Shown here: piece by piece, positions 1 through 7,512 of the stretch
Position numbering within the stretch: position 1 is the first letter of the stretch
Layout: each line of letters opens with the position of its first letter
Origin: Streptomyces viridochromogenes
GTDB lineage: Bacteria; Actinomycetota; Actinomycetes; Streptomycetales; Streptomycetaceae
Length of the DNA: 64,000 nucleotides
Reading direction: 5' to 3'
NCBI RefSeq assembly: GCF_001270495.1
Contig: NZ_LGUR01000216.1
Location: 6,572-70,571, forward strand
Made by a program: the position numbers and the translations under genes
The notes under the pieces: model-generated
The model's database searches: none
Seen by the model: the letters and a program-made list of their open reading frames with translations, nothing else
What the model was told of the DNA's origin: nothing

Positions 1-700
1 AGCTCACCTCGTGCCGTGCCCAGAACCGCCGGAACTCCTCACTCTTCTGCGACAACTCCTCGATCAGGGCAGACAGATAGAGATCCCCGGGGCTTCTTCC
101 GGCGTTCATGCGCAGAACGCCGGCGATTCTCAGCGCCGTGCGGTCGGGGTCGGCAAACCGGTCGCGTGCCTCGGGCGAGAGGAATATCAGCCGGGCCAGG
201 TTGCGCTCCTCGATCGGCAGTCGGCCCCAGTCCCCGAAGACGACGGAGGCGAGCCGGTTCCACCCCAGGATGTCCAGGCGCCGGCTGACGACGTAGGCGG
301 GCACGCCGAGCGTGTCGAGCAGGTGCTGGACGCTGGGCCGCAGTCGCTGCGGCGGCGGCACGGCCTTGGTCGCACTCTGCCGGTCGGACTGGGCCAGCCG
401 GATCAGATGCTCGCGCTCCTCCTCGTTCAGGCGCAGGGCACGCGCGACGGCGTCCAGCACCTCGGCCGACATGGTCTCGCCGTTCCCCTGCTCCAGGCGC
501 GCGTAGTACGCGTACGACACCCCCGCCAGCTGTGCCAGCTCCTCGCGTCGCAACCCGGGAACCCGCCGCCGCCCGTGCGAGAGCAGGCCAACGTCCTCCG
601 GTCTGATCCGGGCCCGGCGAGAACGCAGGAACTCCCTCAGCTCGGTACGCCGGTCGAGTCCGGACGTCGCTTGGTCACCGGGCGCCACATGTGAAGACAT
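1..700 (-). CDS. XRE-family regulator with MmyB-type ligand domain (C-terminus cut off by window edge)
   Basis: The gene reads leftward from ATG at 700 and runs off the window. Residues about 12-80 form an XRE helix-turn-helix in the arrangement typical of the MmyB group: an RRARIRPEDVG-like first helix, then RREELAQLAGVSYAYYARLEQG as the HTH. From about residue 105 it enters the MmyB-like ligand-binding domain, with the family's 'WN.LA..VFGDW' stretch and an 'R...RIAGVLRMNAG' segment. These proteins are DNA-binding repressors or activators that often control a divergent short-chain dehydrogenase or oxidoreductase. Here the nearest upstream gene is the FAD oxidoreductase, which is on the same strand. 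The RBS is GGAGGACAG just upstream of the ATG. Confidence is high for the family; the target is unknown. Confidence 0.88.
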   Translation of the reverse strand, partial: MSSHVAPGDQATSGLDRRTELREFLRSRRARIRPEDVGLLSHGRRRVPGLRREELAQLAGVSYAYYARLEQGNGETMSAEVLDAVARALRLNEEEREHLIRLAQSDRQSATKAVPPPQRLRPSVQHLLDTLGVPAYVVSRRLDILGWNRLASVVFGDWGRLPIEERNLARLIFLSPEARDRFADPDRTALRIAGVLRMNAGRSPGDLYLSALIEELSQKSEEFRRFWARHEVS

Positions 701-896
701 CTCTGTCCTCCAGTTTCCGACCTGCCTCGCTGATGTGGGGCAGCGTACGCGGCCCACTGCCGGAGCACTGCTGGTGCTTCGCGCACTCGGCGAGCACCAG
801 GTCGTCGAGTCCGGCGACCACCTCGCTCTGCCGTCGACACCCTTCAGGGAAGCGGGTGTTCCGTTCGGCGTGTGCGCCGGCCGGAGCGTCCGAAGC

Positions 897-2489
897 TCAC
901 CCGGTCGCGAGGTCTTGGAGCACGTCGCGCTCCAGGGCCGCGGAGGCCGTGACGACGCCGCCCATGATGGCGCCGCTGACGCCGGCTGACGCCACATCCT
1001 GCCCGGTGAGGAGGAGACCGGAGACGTGGGTGTGGGCGCCGAGGCCGCGCAGTGCGAACCGCTGCGGGGTGTGGGCGAGAGACATGAAGTCGCCCCTCTC
1101 CCTGCCGAGGAAGTGGTTGAAGCTGAGCGGCGTCGCCAGCTCGGTGTGGTCGATGCGGCCCTCCAGTTGGGGGCAGAAGCGGAAGACCTGGCCCAGTAGT
1201 TCCTCGGTCAGCCTGTCCTTGAGGCGCTCGTAGTCGGCGCCCCGGCGCATCCACGCGCTCCCCGCGTACGGCTCGAACAACGACCAGGTGGTCAGCCCCG
1301 CGATGTCGATGGTGGTGCGTCCCGGGTACCGGCTCTCCCACGACGGGTCCTTCACGGACGGGAAGGTGAGGAAGTACGTCGGCATGGCGCGGTGCTCGGG
1401 GTCGGCCTCGAACGCGGATATGTCGCCGTCGATGTCGGGTCCGGCGTGGGCCCAGATGTTGGCCGGATCCAGGTCGAGCCGGTCGCCGGATTCCCGGATC
1501 CCGATGTTGAGCATGACGTACGTCTGTGACGGGCCGACGGCACGCAGGGAGTCGACGAGCCGGGCGGCGGGAGTCCGGTCCGGCAGCAGCCGGGTCAGGG
1601 TGTTGAGCGCACCGGCGTCGCTGATGACCAACGGCGCCTGGAAACTCCTTCCGTCGGCCATGAGGACGCCGCGGGCCGAGCCCTTGTCGTCCAGCATGAC
1701 CCTCTCGACCTCCGCGGAGATCAGGACGGCGCCCCCGGCTCCGGTGATGACATCGGTCGCCGTCTCCGCCAGTCGTGCGGAGCCTCCGACGGGGAAGTTC
1801 GCGCCGTCGATGTAGTGACGGATCAGCATGGCGTGCATGCCGAACGAGGCGCGGCCGGGGGCGAGGGAGTAGTCGCCGTAGTGGCCGCTGAGCACCGCGC
1901 GCAGCTCCGCGTCGTCGGTGAGGTCGGTGAGCACCTCGGTGACCGTCCGGTCCGCGTACGAGCGGAAGGGGGCGGCCAGGTCGTCGTACAGGGTGTCTCC
2001 CACTGCGTGCGGGAGGCTGCGGTGGGCGAGGTAGGGGCGGGCCGCGCGGTTCGCGGCGTGGACCATGTCGACGTACTGGTCGATGGCCCCGGACTCGTGG
2101 GGGAAGTACTCCTTCATCCGGTCCTTGAACCGCTGCACACCGGACCGGTACTCGTACTCCCGGTCCCCGATGAAGATGCGGTTGTACACGTCCGGCATGG
2201 GAGCCCACTCCAGCTTGCCGCCGCTGATGTGGTCGAAGATCCGGCGCAGGCCGCTGGTGGGCCGGTGGACGTCGCCCATGTAGTGGAGCCCGGCGTCCCA
2301 TTCGTATCCGGCGCGCCGGAACGTCTGGGTGGCGCCGCCCGCCGTCGAGTGCTTCTCCAGCACGAGGACCCGTTGTCCGGCCCGGGCCAGGAAGGCGGCT
2401 GTGGTCAGCCCGCCGATCCCCGATCCGATGACGATCGCGTCCCATGCCTGGCCGGCCGTACTGCGGTGGTAACTCTCACCGATGCTCAC
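897..2489 (-). CDS. NAD(P)/FAD-dependent oxidoreductase, carotenoid isomerase/retinol saturase-like
   Basis: 530 aa from GTG at 2489, preceded by an AAAGGGG ribosome site. The N-terminus has the Rossmann dinucleotide motif GSGIGGLTTAAFLARAG (about residues 22-38) followed by the acidic ribose-binding end of beta-2 (VLVLEKH). The protein then follows the CrtI/CrtISO/retinol-saturase layout: GG(A)TQTF, then a central 'GG(S)ARLAE' substrate strand and a C-terminal FAD contact 'GLLLTGQDVASAGVSGAIMGG'. Such enzymes desaturate, saturate or isomerise polyunsaturated lipids; the substrate here is not known. It is divergent from the HxlR regulator at 2576 and shares an 86-bp promoter region containing a clear inverted repeat, so HxlR control is likely. 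No carotenoid synthesis genes are nearby. Confidence 0.85.
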   Translation of the reverse strand: MSIGESYHRSTAGQAWDAIVIGSGIGGLTTAAFLARAGQRVLVLEKHSTAGGATQTFRRAGYEWDAGLHYMGDVHRPTSGLRRIFDHISGGKLEWAPMPDVYNRIFIGDREYEYRSGVQRFKDRMKEYFPHESGAIDQYVDMVHAANRAARPYLAHRSLPHAVGDTLYDDLAAPFRSYADRTVTEVLTDLTDDAELRAVLSGHYGDYSLAPGRASFGMHAMLIRHYIDGANFPVGGSARLAETATDVITGAGGAVLISAEVERVMLDDKGSARGVLMADGRSFQAPLVISDAGALNTLTRLLPDRTPAARLVDSLRAVGPSQTYVMLNIGIRESGDRLDLDPANIWAHAGPDIDGDISAFEADPEHRAMPTYFLTFPSVKDPSWESRYPGRTTIDIAGLTTWSLFEPYAGSAWMRRGADYERLKDRLTEELLGQVFRFCPQLEGRIDHTELATPLSFNHFLGRERGDFMSLAHTPQRFALRGLGAHTHVSGLLLTGQDVASAGVSGAIMGGVVTASAALERDVLQDLATG

Positions 2490-2503
2490 GCGGTGCCCCT
2501 TTC

Positions 2504-2531
2504 ATCTGACTTCGGAAAACAGTAGTCAGAT
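2504..2531. promoter_or_regulatory. Inverted-repeat operator in the oxidoreductase/HxlR divergent promoter
   Basis: ATCTGACT (2504-2511) and AGTCAGAT (2524-2531) are perfect 8-bp inverted repeats with 12 bp between them, so their centres lie 20 bp (two helical turns) apart. The site is 15 bp from one start codon and 45 bp from the other. A dimeric winged-helix regulator such as the adjacent HxlR protein is the obvious candidate ligand. This is inference from position and symmetry. Confidence 0.6.
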
Positions 2532-2575
2532 TACGGAGGCGGATAGACTCGGGCAACACACAGGGAGAGGAACAC

Positions 2576-3097
2576 GTGAGCGACGCAGCCGAAGCAGCGC
2601 CTGGGGGCCACCTGGAGCGGTGGCAGCGGGACGCGTGGGACATCGAGCCCGACTCGATCAATCTCGCCCTGCGGTCCCTGAGCCCGCGGACCACGGGCGT
2701 GATCATCAGGGAGGCCTTCTACGGCACACGCCGCTTCGACGACTTCGAGCGCCATTGCGGCATCAGCCCGAGCGTGCTGTCCGCCCGCCTGAGGGACCTC
2801 GTCGCCGACGGCATCCTGGAGAAGACCCGCTATCGAGCTCCCGGTGCGCGCGGGCGCGACGAGTACCGACTCACCGACAAAGGCCGCGGCCTGCTGCCCA
2901 TCCTGATCGCCCTGAACGACTGGGCCGAGCGCTGGATCGTCCCGCCCGGCGCCTCCACGCTCTCCTTGCTCCACCAGGACTGCGGCAGCGCGGTCCGGAC
3001 GGTGGTGACCTGCGCCTCCGGCCACGAAATCACCGCGCCCGCCGAGGTCTCCGCGGCCCCGGGCCCCGGGGCGAGGCCCGCGTCCGCGTCCGATTGA
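2576..3097 (+). CDS. HxlR-family winged-helix transcription regulator
   Basis: 173 aa from GTG at 2576 with a GGGAGAGG ribosome site 5 bp upstream. The HxlR winged helix is plain: 'RRFDDFERHCGISPSVLSARLRDL' as HTH, 'DGILEK..Y' leading to the wing, then 'YRLTDKGRGLLPILIALNDWAERW' as dimerisation helix. The Cys at about residue 62 in 'HCGIS' is in a position where some HxlR members sense thiol or aldehyde stress. That is a family possibility, not shown here. The C-terminal 60 residues are an unusual Ala/Pro-rich extension. It lies divergent to the FAD oxidoreductase and probably regulates it and itself through the repeat at 2504-2531. Confidence 0.88.
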   Translation: MSDAAEAAPGGHLERWQRDAWDIEPDSINLALRSLSPRTTGVIIREAFYGTRRFDDFERHCGISPSVLSARLRDLVADGILEKTRYRAPGARGRDEYRLTDKGRGLLPILIALNDWAERWIVPPGASTLSLLHQDCGSAVRTVVTCASGHEITAPAEVSAAPGPGARPASASD

Positions 3098-3387
3098 CCG
3101 GCGCACGGCGGTGGACAGCGGGGGCGCTGCACCGCGACCGGGACGTCGAGTGCACCGCCGCCGCCACCGGCCAGGCACTCCAGTGGTACGGCCCCGAAGT
3201 CGGCAAGTGAGCCAGGACCGAGCGCCCCTCCGTTCCGAGGAAGCGGGGCAGTCGATCCCCGGAGAGGGCCGCACTGCGTCGGAAGGCTGCACATTCGCGA
3301 AGCGTCCCCGAGCTGATCATCCGACACAGCCGAGCCAAGCGCAGAAGCTCGCCCGTACAGGCGCTCTGCCCGCGCTTCTTCGAAGTC

Positions 3388-3441
3388 GTGCCCACGGCGT
3401 GCCCGTAAGAGCGGACAACCACGGTCACCAGCGGTGCGATC
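3388..3441 (+). repeat. Scar-associated repeat, copy 1 of 3
   Basis: This ~54-bp segment contains two GTGCCC words followed by AGAGCGGACAACCACGGTC and AGCGGTGCGATC. It recurs at 5466-5510 and 11874-11927, each time 65-120 bp before a tRNA-Gly 3' half. The association suggests it is part of the element-side attachment region, perhaps integrase arm sites or a degraded integrase end. I could not decide which. Confidence 0.6.
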
Positions 3442-3508
3442 AGGCCCGCGCAACGGCGTCCGCACAACGAATCCATGCAGGTCACAAGCCATGTGGCCAC
3501 CGAAGCAC

Positions 3509-3558
3509 CGTCGCTTCCCAAGCTGAGAGCGCGAGTTCGATTCTCGTCACCCGCTCCA
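3509..3558 (+). mobile_element. tRNA-Gly 3'-half attachment-site scar, copy 1
   Basis: From GCTTCCCAAGCTGAG onward this matches the anticodon loop (CCC), variable loop, T arm (GCGAGTTCGATTCTCGT) and acceptor end (CACCCGC-TCCA) of an actinobacterial tRNA-Gly. The D arm and 5' acceptor strand are absent, so it cannot fold as a tRNA. Identity beginning at the anticodon loop is the usual signature of an att site left by a tyrosine integrase that uses a tRNA 3' end. The region 3098-3508 holds no gene I recognise apart from the repeat at 3388. Confidence 0.75.
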
Positions 3559-3563
3559 TTTTG

Positions 3564-3590
3564 AAACCCCAGGTCGGCGACCTGGGGTTT
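3564..3590 (+). terminator. Hairpin terminator after tRNA scar 1
   Basis: AAACCCCAGGTC and GACCTGGGGTTT form a perfect 12-bp stem with a 3-nt loop, followed by a T-rich GTTTGTTG tail. It was probably carried along with the tRNA 3' end as its native terminator. It would also insulate the beta-lactamase gene that ends at 3682 on the other strand. Confidence 0.7.
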
Positions 3591-3681
3591 GTTTGTTGTC
3601 CAGATCATGCTGGAGCGGACGCAGGCGACGCTCGGCAACGCGACCTCCTGCGCCGTATCCGACCTGCCCTGCCCGCAGGCC

Positions 3682-5325
3682 CTAGTCGTTCCTCGTGAAG
3701 GTGCCGAGACCGGTCGTGTCGAGGTTCTCGACCCGGACCTTGTCGGCGCGTCCGCCGGGCCCGACGGTGAAGGTCACGCCGGACAGGCCGACGGCCATTT
3801 CGCCGGTGGTGCGGTAGCTGAAGGTGTCACCGTCGTAGTGGCGCAAGGTGAACCGTTGCTTCTTGGGCCCAAGTTGCATGGTGAGTTCGTCCCCCTGGGC
3901 GCTGACGGTCATCGGGCCGTAGTAATCATTGGCGTACGTTCCGGTGTAGGCGCTGTTCGCCTTGGCGGGTGCGGGCGAGGCCGGAGGCTTGCTGTAGTCG
4001 ACCGGCGACTGTTCCCCGTGCAGGGACTGCTTGAAGATCGGCCCGAGGAACGTCAGCCAGTCGACGGTCGGCCCGCCCGTCTGCGCGGTGTCGAGGAACG
4101 TGGAGGCGATCGCCTCGGGCACGCCGATGGGCTCGCCGTTGGTCAGGACGACGATGCCGAGCTTCTCCGAGGGCAACAACGCGACGTTGGTGGCCGCCCC
4201 CAGCGCGAAGCCGCCGGAGTGGCCGAGCTTCAGCCTGCCCTGGTCGTCGTAGCTCACGTTCCAGCCGAGCCCGTAGAACCCGGACCTGCCCGCGGGCGCG
4301 TGCGGCGGCTCGGAGACCATGCGCGGCAGGTGGGTCTGCTCCAGCGCGTCGGCGTCGACGACTTGCCGCCCCTCGAAGGTGCCGTTGCCCAGTTGCAGGC
4401 GCAGCCACTTCGTCATGTCCTGGGCCGTGGAGCTGGCCCCGCCCGCCGGGCTCTGGGCGTCCGCGTCACGCACATGCTCGGCACGCCAGGTGTCCCCGGT
4501 CTTCACATGCAAGGCGGCCTTGTTGTCCGCCTTCTCGTAGTCGGCGTAGGAAGAGCTGGTGGAGTCCATGCCGAGTGGCTGGTACAGCTTCTCGGCGGAC
4601 AGCTGCTCCCAGCTGGTCCCCGCTGCTCGCGCGGCAGCGACGCCGGCTTCGGTCAGACCGAAGTTGGTGTACGCGTAGTGGGCACGGAAGGGGGCCGCCG
4701 GTTCGTAGCGGAGGTGGTCCAGGATGTACGAGCGGTCGTAGCCGAGGTCCTCCAGGAGGTCTCCGGCGTGGTCGGGCAGTCCGCTGCGATGCGAGAACAG
4801 GTCGGCCAGCGTGACACGGCGGGTGACCCACGGATCCTTCAGGGCGAAGCCGGAGCTGTGGTCGACGACCGGGTCGTCCCAGCCGACGGTCTTCTCGCCC
4901 ACGGCCGCGGCGACCACGGTGGACGCAAGGGGCTTGGAGACCGAGGCGAGCTGGAAGACGGTGTCCGCTCCGACCTCGCCCTTCGTGCCCGCCTTCCGCA
5001 CGCCGAACCCCTTCACATACAGCACCTCGTCGTCGTGGACCACGCCCACGGCGACACCGGGCACGCCGGTGCGGCGCATGGCATCCCGTACGACGTCGTC
5101 CAGCTTGCCCACCGCGGTCTCAACCTCGGCCCGGGTGAGCTGTGGCGGTGGCTGGGCGGGTGGGACGGTGGGCAGCGGCGACGTCGTGACGGCAGCACGC
5201 CCGGCGACGGTGGTGTCGGCATCGGGCCCGGTACAGCCGACGGCCAGTGCCGCTGCCAGGCCCAGTGCCGCGGCGGAGCGAAGGGAGCGGGGGCCTGCAC
5301 TGTCGAGTCGGGACATGTCTTCCAT
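3682..5325 (-). CDS. Serine beta-lactamase/penicillin-binding-like lipoprotein (class C fold)
   Basis: About 547 aa from ATG at 5325 (ATG at 5316 is equally possible; an upstream ATG at 5400 would place 25 non-signal residues first). The N-terminus is a lipoprotein signal with lipobox AVGC (Cys about residue 31). The beta-lactamase/transpeptidase triad is complete: SVSK (Ser about 128, Lys about 131), YTN (about 219-221) and HSGG in 'KLGHSGG' near residue 375. A C-terminal ~110-residue beta-rich domain (from 'SAYTGTYANDYYGP') resembles the lipocalin-like domain of EstB/PbpE-type hydrolases. Likely a surface D-amino-acid peptidase, esterase or beta-lactamase. It is the only gene between tRNA scars 1 and 2, so it looks like cargo of one integrated element. 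Confidence 0.88.
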   Translation of the reverse strand: MEDMSRLDSAGPRSLRSAAALGLAAALAVGCTGPDADTTVAGRAAVTTSPLPTVPPAQPPPQLTRAEVETAVGKLDDVVRDAMRRTGVPGVAVGVVHDDEVLYVKGFGVRKAGTKGEVGADTVFQLASVSKPLASTVVAAAVGEKTVGWDDPVVDHSSGFALKDPWVTRRVTLADLFSHRSGLPDHAGDLLEDLGYDRSYILDHLRYEPAAPFRAHYAYTNFGLTEAGVAAARAAGTSWEQLSAEKLYQPLGMDSTSSSYADYEKADNKAALHVKTGDTWRAEHVRDADAQSPAGGASSTAQDMTKWLRLQLGNGTFEGRQVVDADALEQTHLPRMVSEPPHAPAGRSGFYGLGWNVSYDDQGRLKLGHSGGFALGAATNVALLPSEKLGIVVLTNGEPIGVPEAIASTFLDTAQTGGPTVDWLTFLGPIFKQSLHGEQSPVDYSKPPASPAPAKANSAYTGTYANDYYGPMTVSAQGDELTMQLGPKKQRFTLRHYDGDTFSYRTTGEMAVGLSGVTFTVGPGGRADKVRVENLDTTGLGTFTRND

Positions 5326-5465
5326 GGAAATCCCGCCGCCGGCACCTGTCGCGCCTTGGCGGGCCGTTCGGGGGGTCCGGCACTTCGGGGGGTCCGGCAC
5401 AACGCCGTCACGCTCGCCTGTTCAGGCCCAAGGCCGAGTCCCTGTGCACGGTGCCTTGCCCATAG

Positions 5466-5510
5466 CGTGCCCAAGAGAGCGGACAACCACGGTCAACAGC
5501 GGTGGGATCC
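5466..5510 (+). repeat. Scar-associated repeat, copy 2 of 3
   Basis: CGTGCCCAAGAGAGCGGACA, then ACCACGGTCAACAGCGGTG and GGATC, matching the copies at 3388 and 11874. It again precedes a tRNA-Gly 3' half, here by about 65 bp. The intervening bases (CGCAGGTCAGAGCCATAGAG...) also resemble those before copy 3. Confidence 0.6.
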
Positions 5511-5576
5511 GACACCACTTTCATCCCAGAGGGAAGGCATCTGCGCAGGTCAGAGCCATAGAGCCCACCCAAGCTC

Positions 5577-5624
5577 CGTCGCTTCCCAAGCTGAGAGCGC
5601 GAGTTCGATTCTCGTCACCCGCTC
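5577..5624 (+). mobile_element. tRNA-Gly 3'-half attachment-site scar, copy 2
   Basis: Same anticodon-loop-to-acceptor segment as the copy at 3509, identical through CACCCGCTC but ending TT instead of CA, so the encoded CCA has been lost. No 5' half is present. Confidence 0.75.
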
Positions 5625-5630
5625 TTCTTG

Positions 5631-5657
5631 AAGCCCCAGGTCAGCGGCCTGGGGCTT
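5631..5657 (+). terminator. Hairpin terminator after tRNA scar 2
   Basis: AAGCCCCAGG pairs with CCTGGGGCTT across a 7-nt loop, followed by CTGC. It is closely similar to the hairpin at 3564-3590, showing that the duplicated unit includes the tRNA terminator. The following 280 bp (to 5940) contain no recognisable gene. Confidence 0.6.
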
Positions 5658-5939
5658 CTGCATTGGCGAGGCTGCTTGGGGAGTGTGCAGCCCGTCAAGC
5701 GCAGGAAGATTGGGCACGCGGAGAGCACGAACGTCGAACGGCAGCCGCACATACAACGCTTCCGGCGTCAGAACATAACGTTGACCTGCGGATTCATCGT
5801 TCGCGTCGCGATCTCCCCGCATCAGGAGACCTCAGCCTGTCGTTCCCTCGGCAAGTCCGAAGGGGTGTCGCGTACCCAGGGGAGGCGACGGCTGCCGAAG
5901 TCCCTTTCGGCAGTGGGGACTTCGAACCGGCAGCCCTCG

Positions 5940-6376
5940 TCACAGCGGCAGGTCGTCGGGCAGGACCCGGAACGCCTTGTGCCGGCCCAAGGGACATACG
6001 GCCCGGAAGTCCCGGCGGTCGAGGGCGAGGATGGCGTCGGTGTCATAGTCCGCGGCCAGCGCCACGTTCACCGCGTCCGCAAGGTCCAGGGCGCGGTAGC
6101 GGACGCGGATGGACTGGGCCGCGCCCAGGTGGTCTTCTGTGATCTCCGGCAGGACGACCCGGCCCCGGTCCATTCAGCGGTGAAGGTCGTCGAACGCGCT
6201 GGCGGCCGCCTCTCGCGCGAGCTGACGCGTGGCCACATGATCGAGTTCCGCCAGCAGGAGGGGGACATGACCAGCAGGCCGGCCGCCATGATCGTCTCGT
6301 TCGCCGCTCCGTGCTCCGGGTGCGTCGAGTCGAGAGCTGCCAGGAGACCGGACGTGTCCGCGATGACGATGATCAC
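5940..6376 (-). pseudogene. PIN-domain (VapC-like) toxin, two disabling lesions
   Basis: Read leftward from GTG at 6376. 'IADTSGLLAALDSTHPEH' supplies the first PIN Asp, 'LLLAELDHVATRQ' the Glu, and 'LDLADAVNVALAADYDTDAILALDRRDF' the last two Asp residues. However, the C run near 6260-6270 is one base short between 'LLVMSP' and 'LLLAEL', shifting the frame. An in-frame TGA at 6174-6176 also sits between 'FDDLHR' and 'MDRGRVV', where a TGG codon would give a continuous protein. VapC toxins are Mg-dependent RNases paired with an antitoxin. Either the toxin has decayed or the sequence has two errors. The start overlaps the antitoxin stop by GTGA, as expected for a coupled pair. Confidence 0.75.
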
Positions 6377-6552
6377 TCGGAAGTTCCGGAGTCCGTGTCG
6401 CGGCGGACCGCGTCGGCGACCGCGTCACGGACCTCGGCCTTGGACGGCGTACGACCCGCCCCCTCGAAGGTCCGCGAGAACAACGGCTCGTCACAGACGC
6501 GGTTCGCCATGGGCGCGAGATGGATCCCCTGGCGGATGATCTCGGCCTCGCC
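6373..6552 (-). pseudogene. Antitoxin-like fragment upstream of the PIN toxin
   Basis: The reading frame ending at TGA 6373-6375 gives about 58 codons (IIRQGIHLAPMANR...EVRDAVADAVRRDTDSGTSE) and overlaps the PIN start by four bases. The position and the charged helical C-terminus fit an antitoxin. The N-terminal DNA-binding part is missing: the frame runs into two poly-C tracts (10 C at 6555-6564 and 8 C at 6573-6580) with no start. It is presumably truncated. Confidence 0.5.
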
Positions 6553-6690
6553 TGCCCCCCCCCCGGCGCTTGCCCCCCCCTGAATCCGCGCAGGTCAGCA
6601 GCGCTGCAATCACCCAGCGCCGGGCGGCCATCGCCCTCCGGAACCGGTTCGTGCAGTGAAGGGTTCCGCCGGCAGGGCGCCGAGATTTCC

Positions 6691-7458
6691 TCAGTGGATG
6701 TGGGATCCGCCGTTGACGTCGTAGGTCGCACCGGTGAGGTAGCCCGACTCGGGACGGGCCAGGAAGGCGATGACGTCGGCCACGTCCTCGACCCCGCCGA
6801 TGCGGCGTACCGGAACCTCCGCGATCATGGCTGCCCTGCGCTCCTCGTCGAGTTTCCCCTGCGTGATGTCGGTGTCGATCAGGCCAGGGGCGACGGAGTT
6901 GACCGTGACCCCGGACGGGCCGACTTCGCGGGCGAGGGCCCGGGCGAAGCCCAGGAGGGCGGCCTTGGCCGCCGAGTAGGCCACTCCCCCGAAAACTCCG
7001 CCCCCGCGCTCGGCCGAGACGGACGACAGGAAGACGATGCGGCCGAAGCCGCGCTCGGCCATCCCGGGAGCCACGCGGTGGGTGACCAGGAAGCTCCCGC
7101 GGACGTTGACCTCGAAGATCCGGTCCCATTCCGTGGGCGTGACGTCGAGGAAGCGGGTCGGGGAGGTGATCCCCGCGTTGTTGACGAGAGCGCCGATCGG
7201 CGGGAGTGCCGCTTCGGTCTCCCCGATCGCGGCGTCGACCGCGTCGGCGTCGGTGACGTCCGCCGCGAGCGCGAGGGCTTGTACCCCGTGCCGGGCGGTG
7301 ACCTCCCTGGCGGTGTCCTCGGCCGCCTCCTTGTCCAGGTCGAGGACGGCTATGTGATAGCCGTCGGCGGCCAGGGCGTGCGCGGTGGCGCGTCCGATGC
7401 CTCGCAGGGAGCCTGCGCCGGTGACGACGGCGGTGCGAGGGGTGTGGTCGGGGACCAT
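6691..7458 (-). CDS. SDR-family oxidoreductase (FabG-like)
   Basis: 255 aa from ATG at 7458. It has classical SDR features: the cofactor motif TGAGSLRGIG (about 14-23), NNAG (about 91-94), catalytic Ser in 'FLSSVS' and YSAAK (about 160-164), then 'VNSVAPGLIDT' and a C-terminal 'GYLTGATYDVNGG'. The Asp after beta-2 (VLDLD) favours NAD(H). It is the last gene of the operon running down from the MFS transporter at 10821, 54 bp after the transketolase C-subunit. It probably oxidises or reduces the sugar, polyol or keto intermediate that the split transketolase uses; the substrate cannot be read from sequence. Confidence 0.9.
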   Translation of the reverse strand: MVPDHTPRTAVVTGAGSLRGIGRATAHALAADGYHIAVLDLDKEAAEDTAREVTARHGVQALALAADVTDADAVDAAIGETEAALPPIGALVNNAGITSPTRFLDVTPTEWDRIFEVNVRGSFLVTHRVAPGMAERGFGRIVFLSSVSAERGGGVFGGVAYSAAKAALLGFARALAREVGPSGVTVNSVAPGLIDTDITQGKLDEERRAAMIAEVPVRRIGGVEDVADVIAFLARPESGYLTGATYDVNGGSHIH

Positions 7459-7512
7459 GGAGTTCTCCTGAGGAGTGGGGGGTGGGGTGGGCCTGGGTGT
7501 CGGGCACGGGGC

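Noticed and set aside
844..2445. 533-aa leftward reading frame overlapping the FAD oxidoreductase
   Set aside because: Arg/Pro/Gly-rich composition with no domain signal; it is the out-of-frame shadow of the oxidoreductase, which has a Rossmann motif and RBS.
3509..3558. Functional tRNA-Gly gene
   Set aside because: The D arm and 5' acceptor strand are missing at all three copies, so none can fold into a tRNA.
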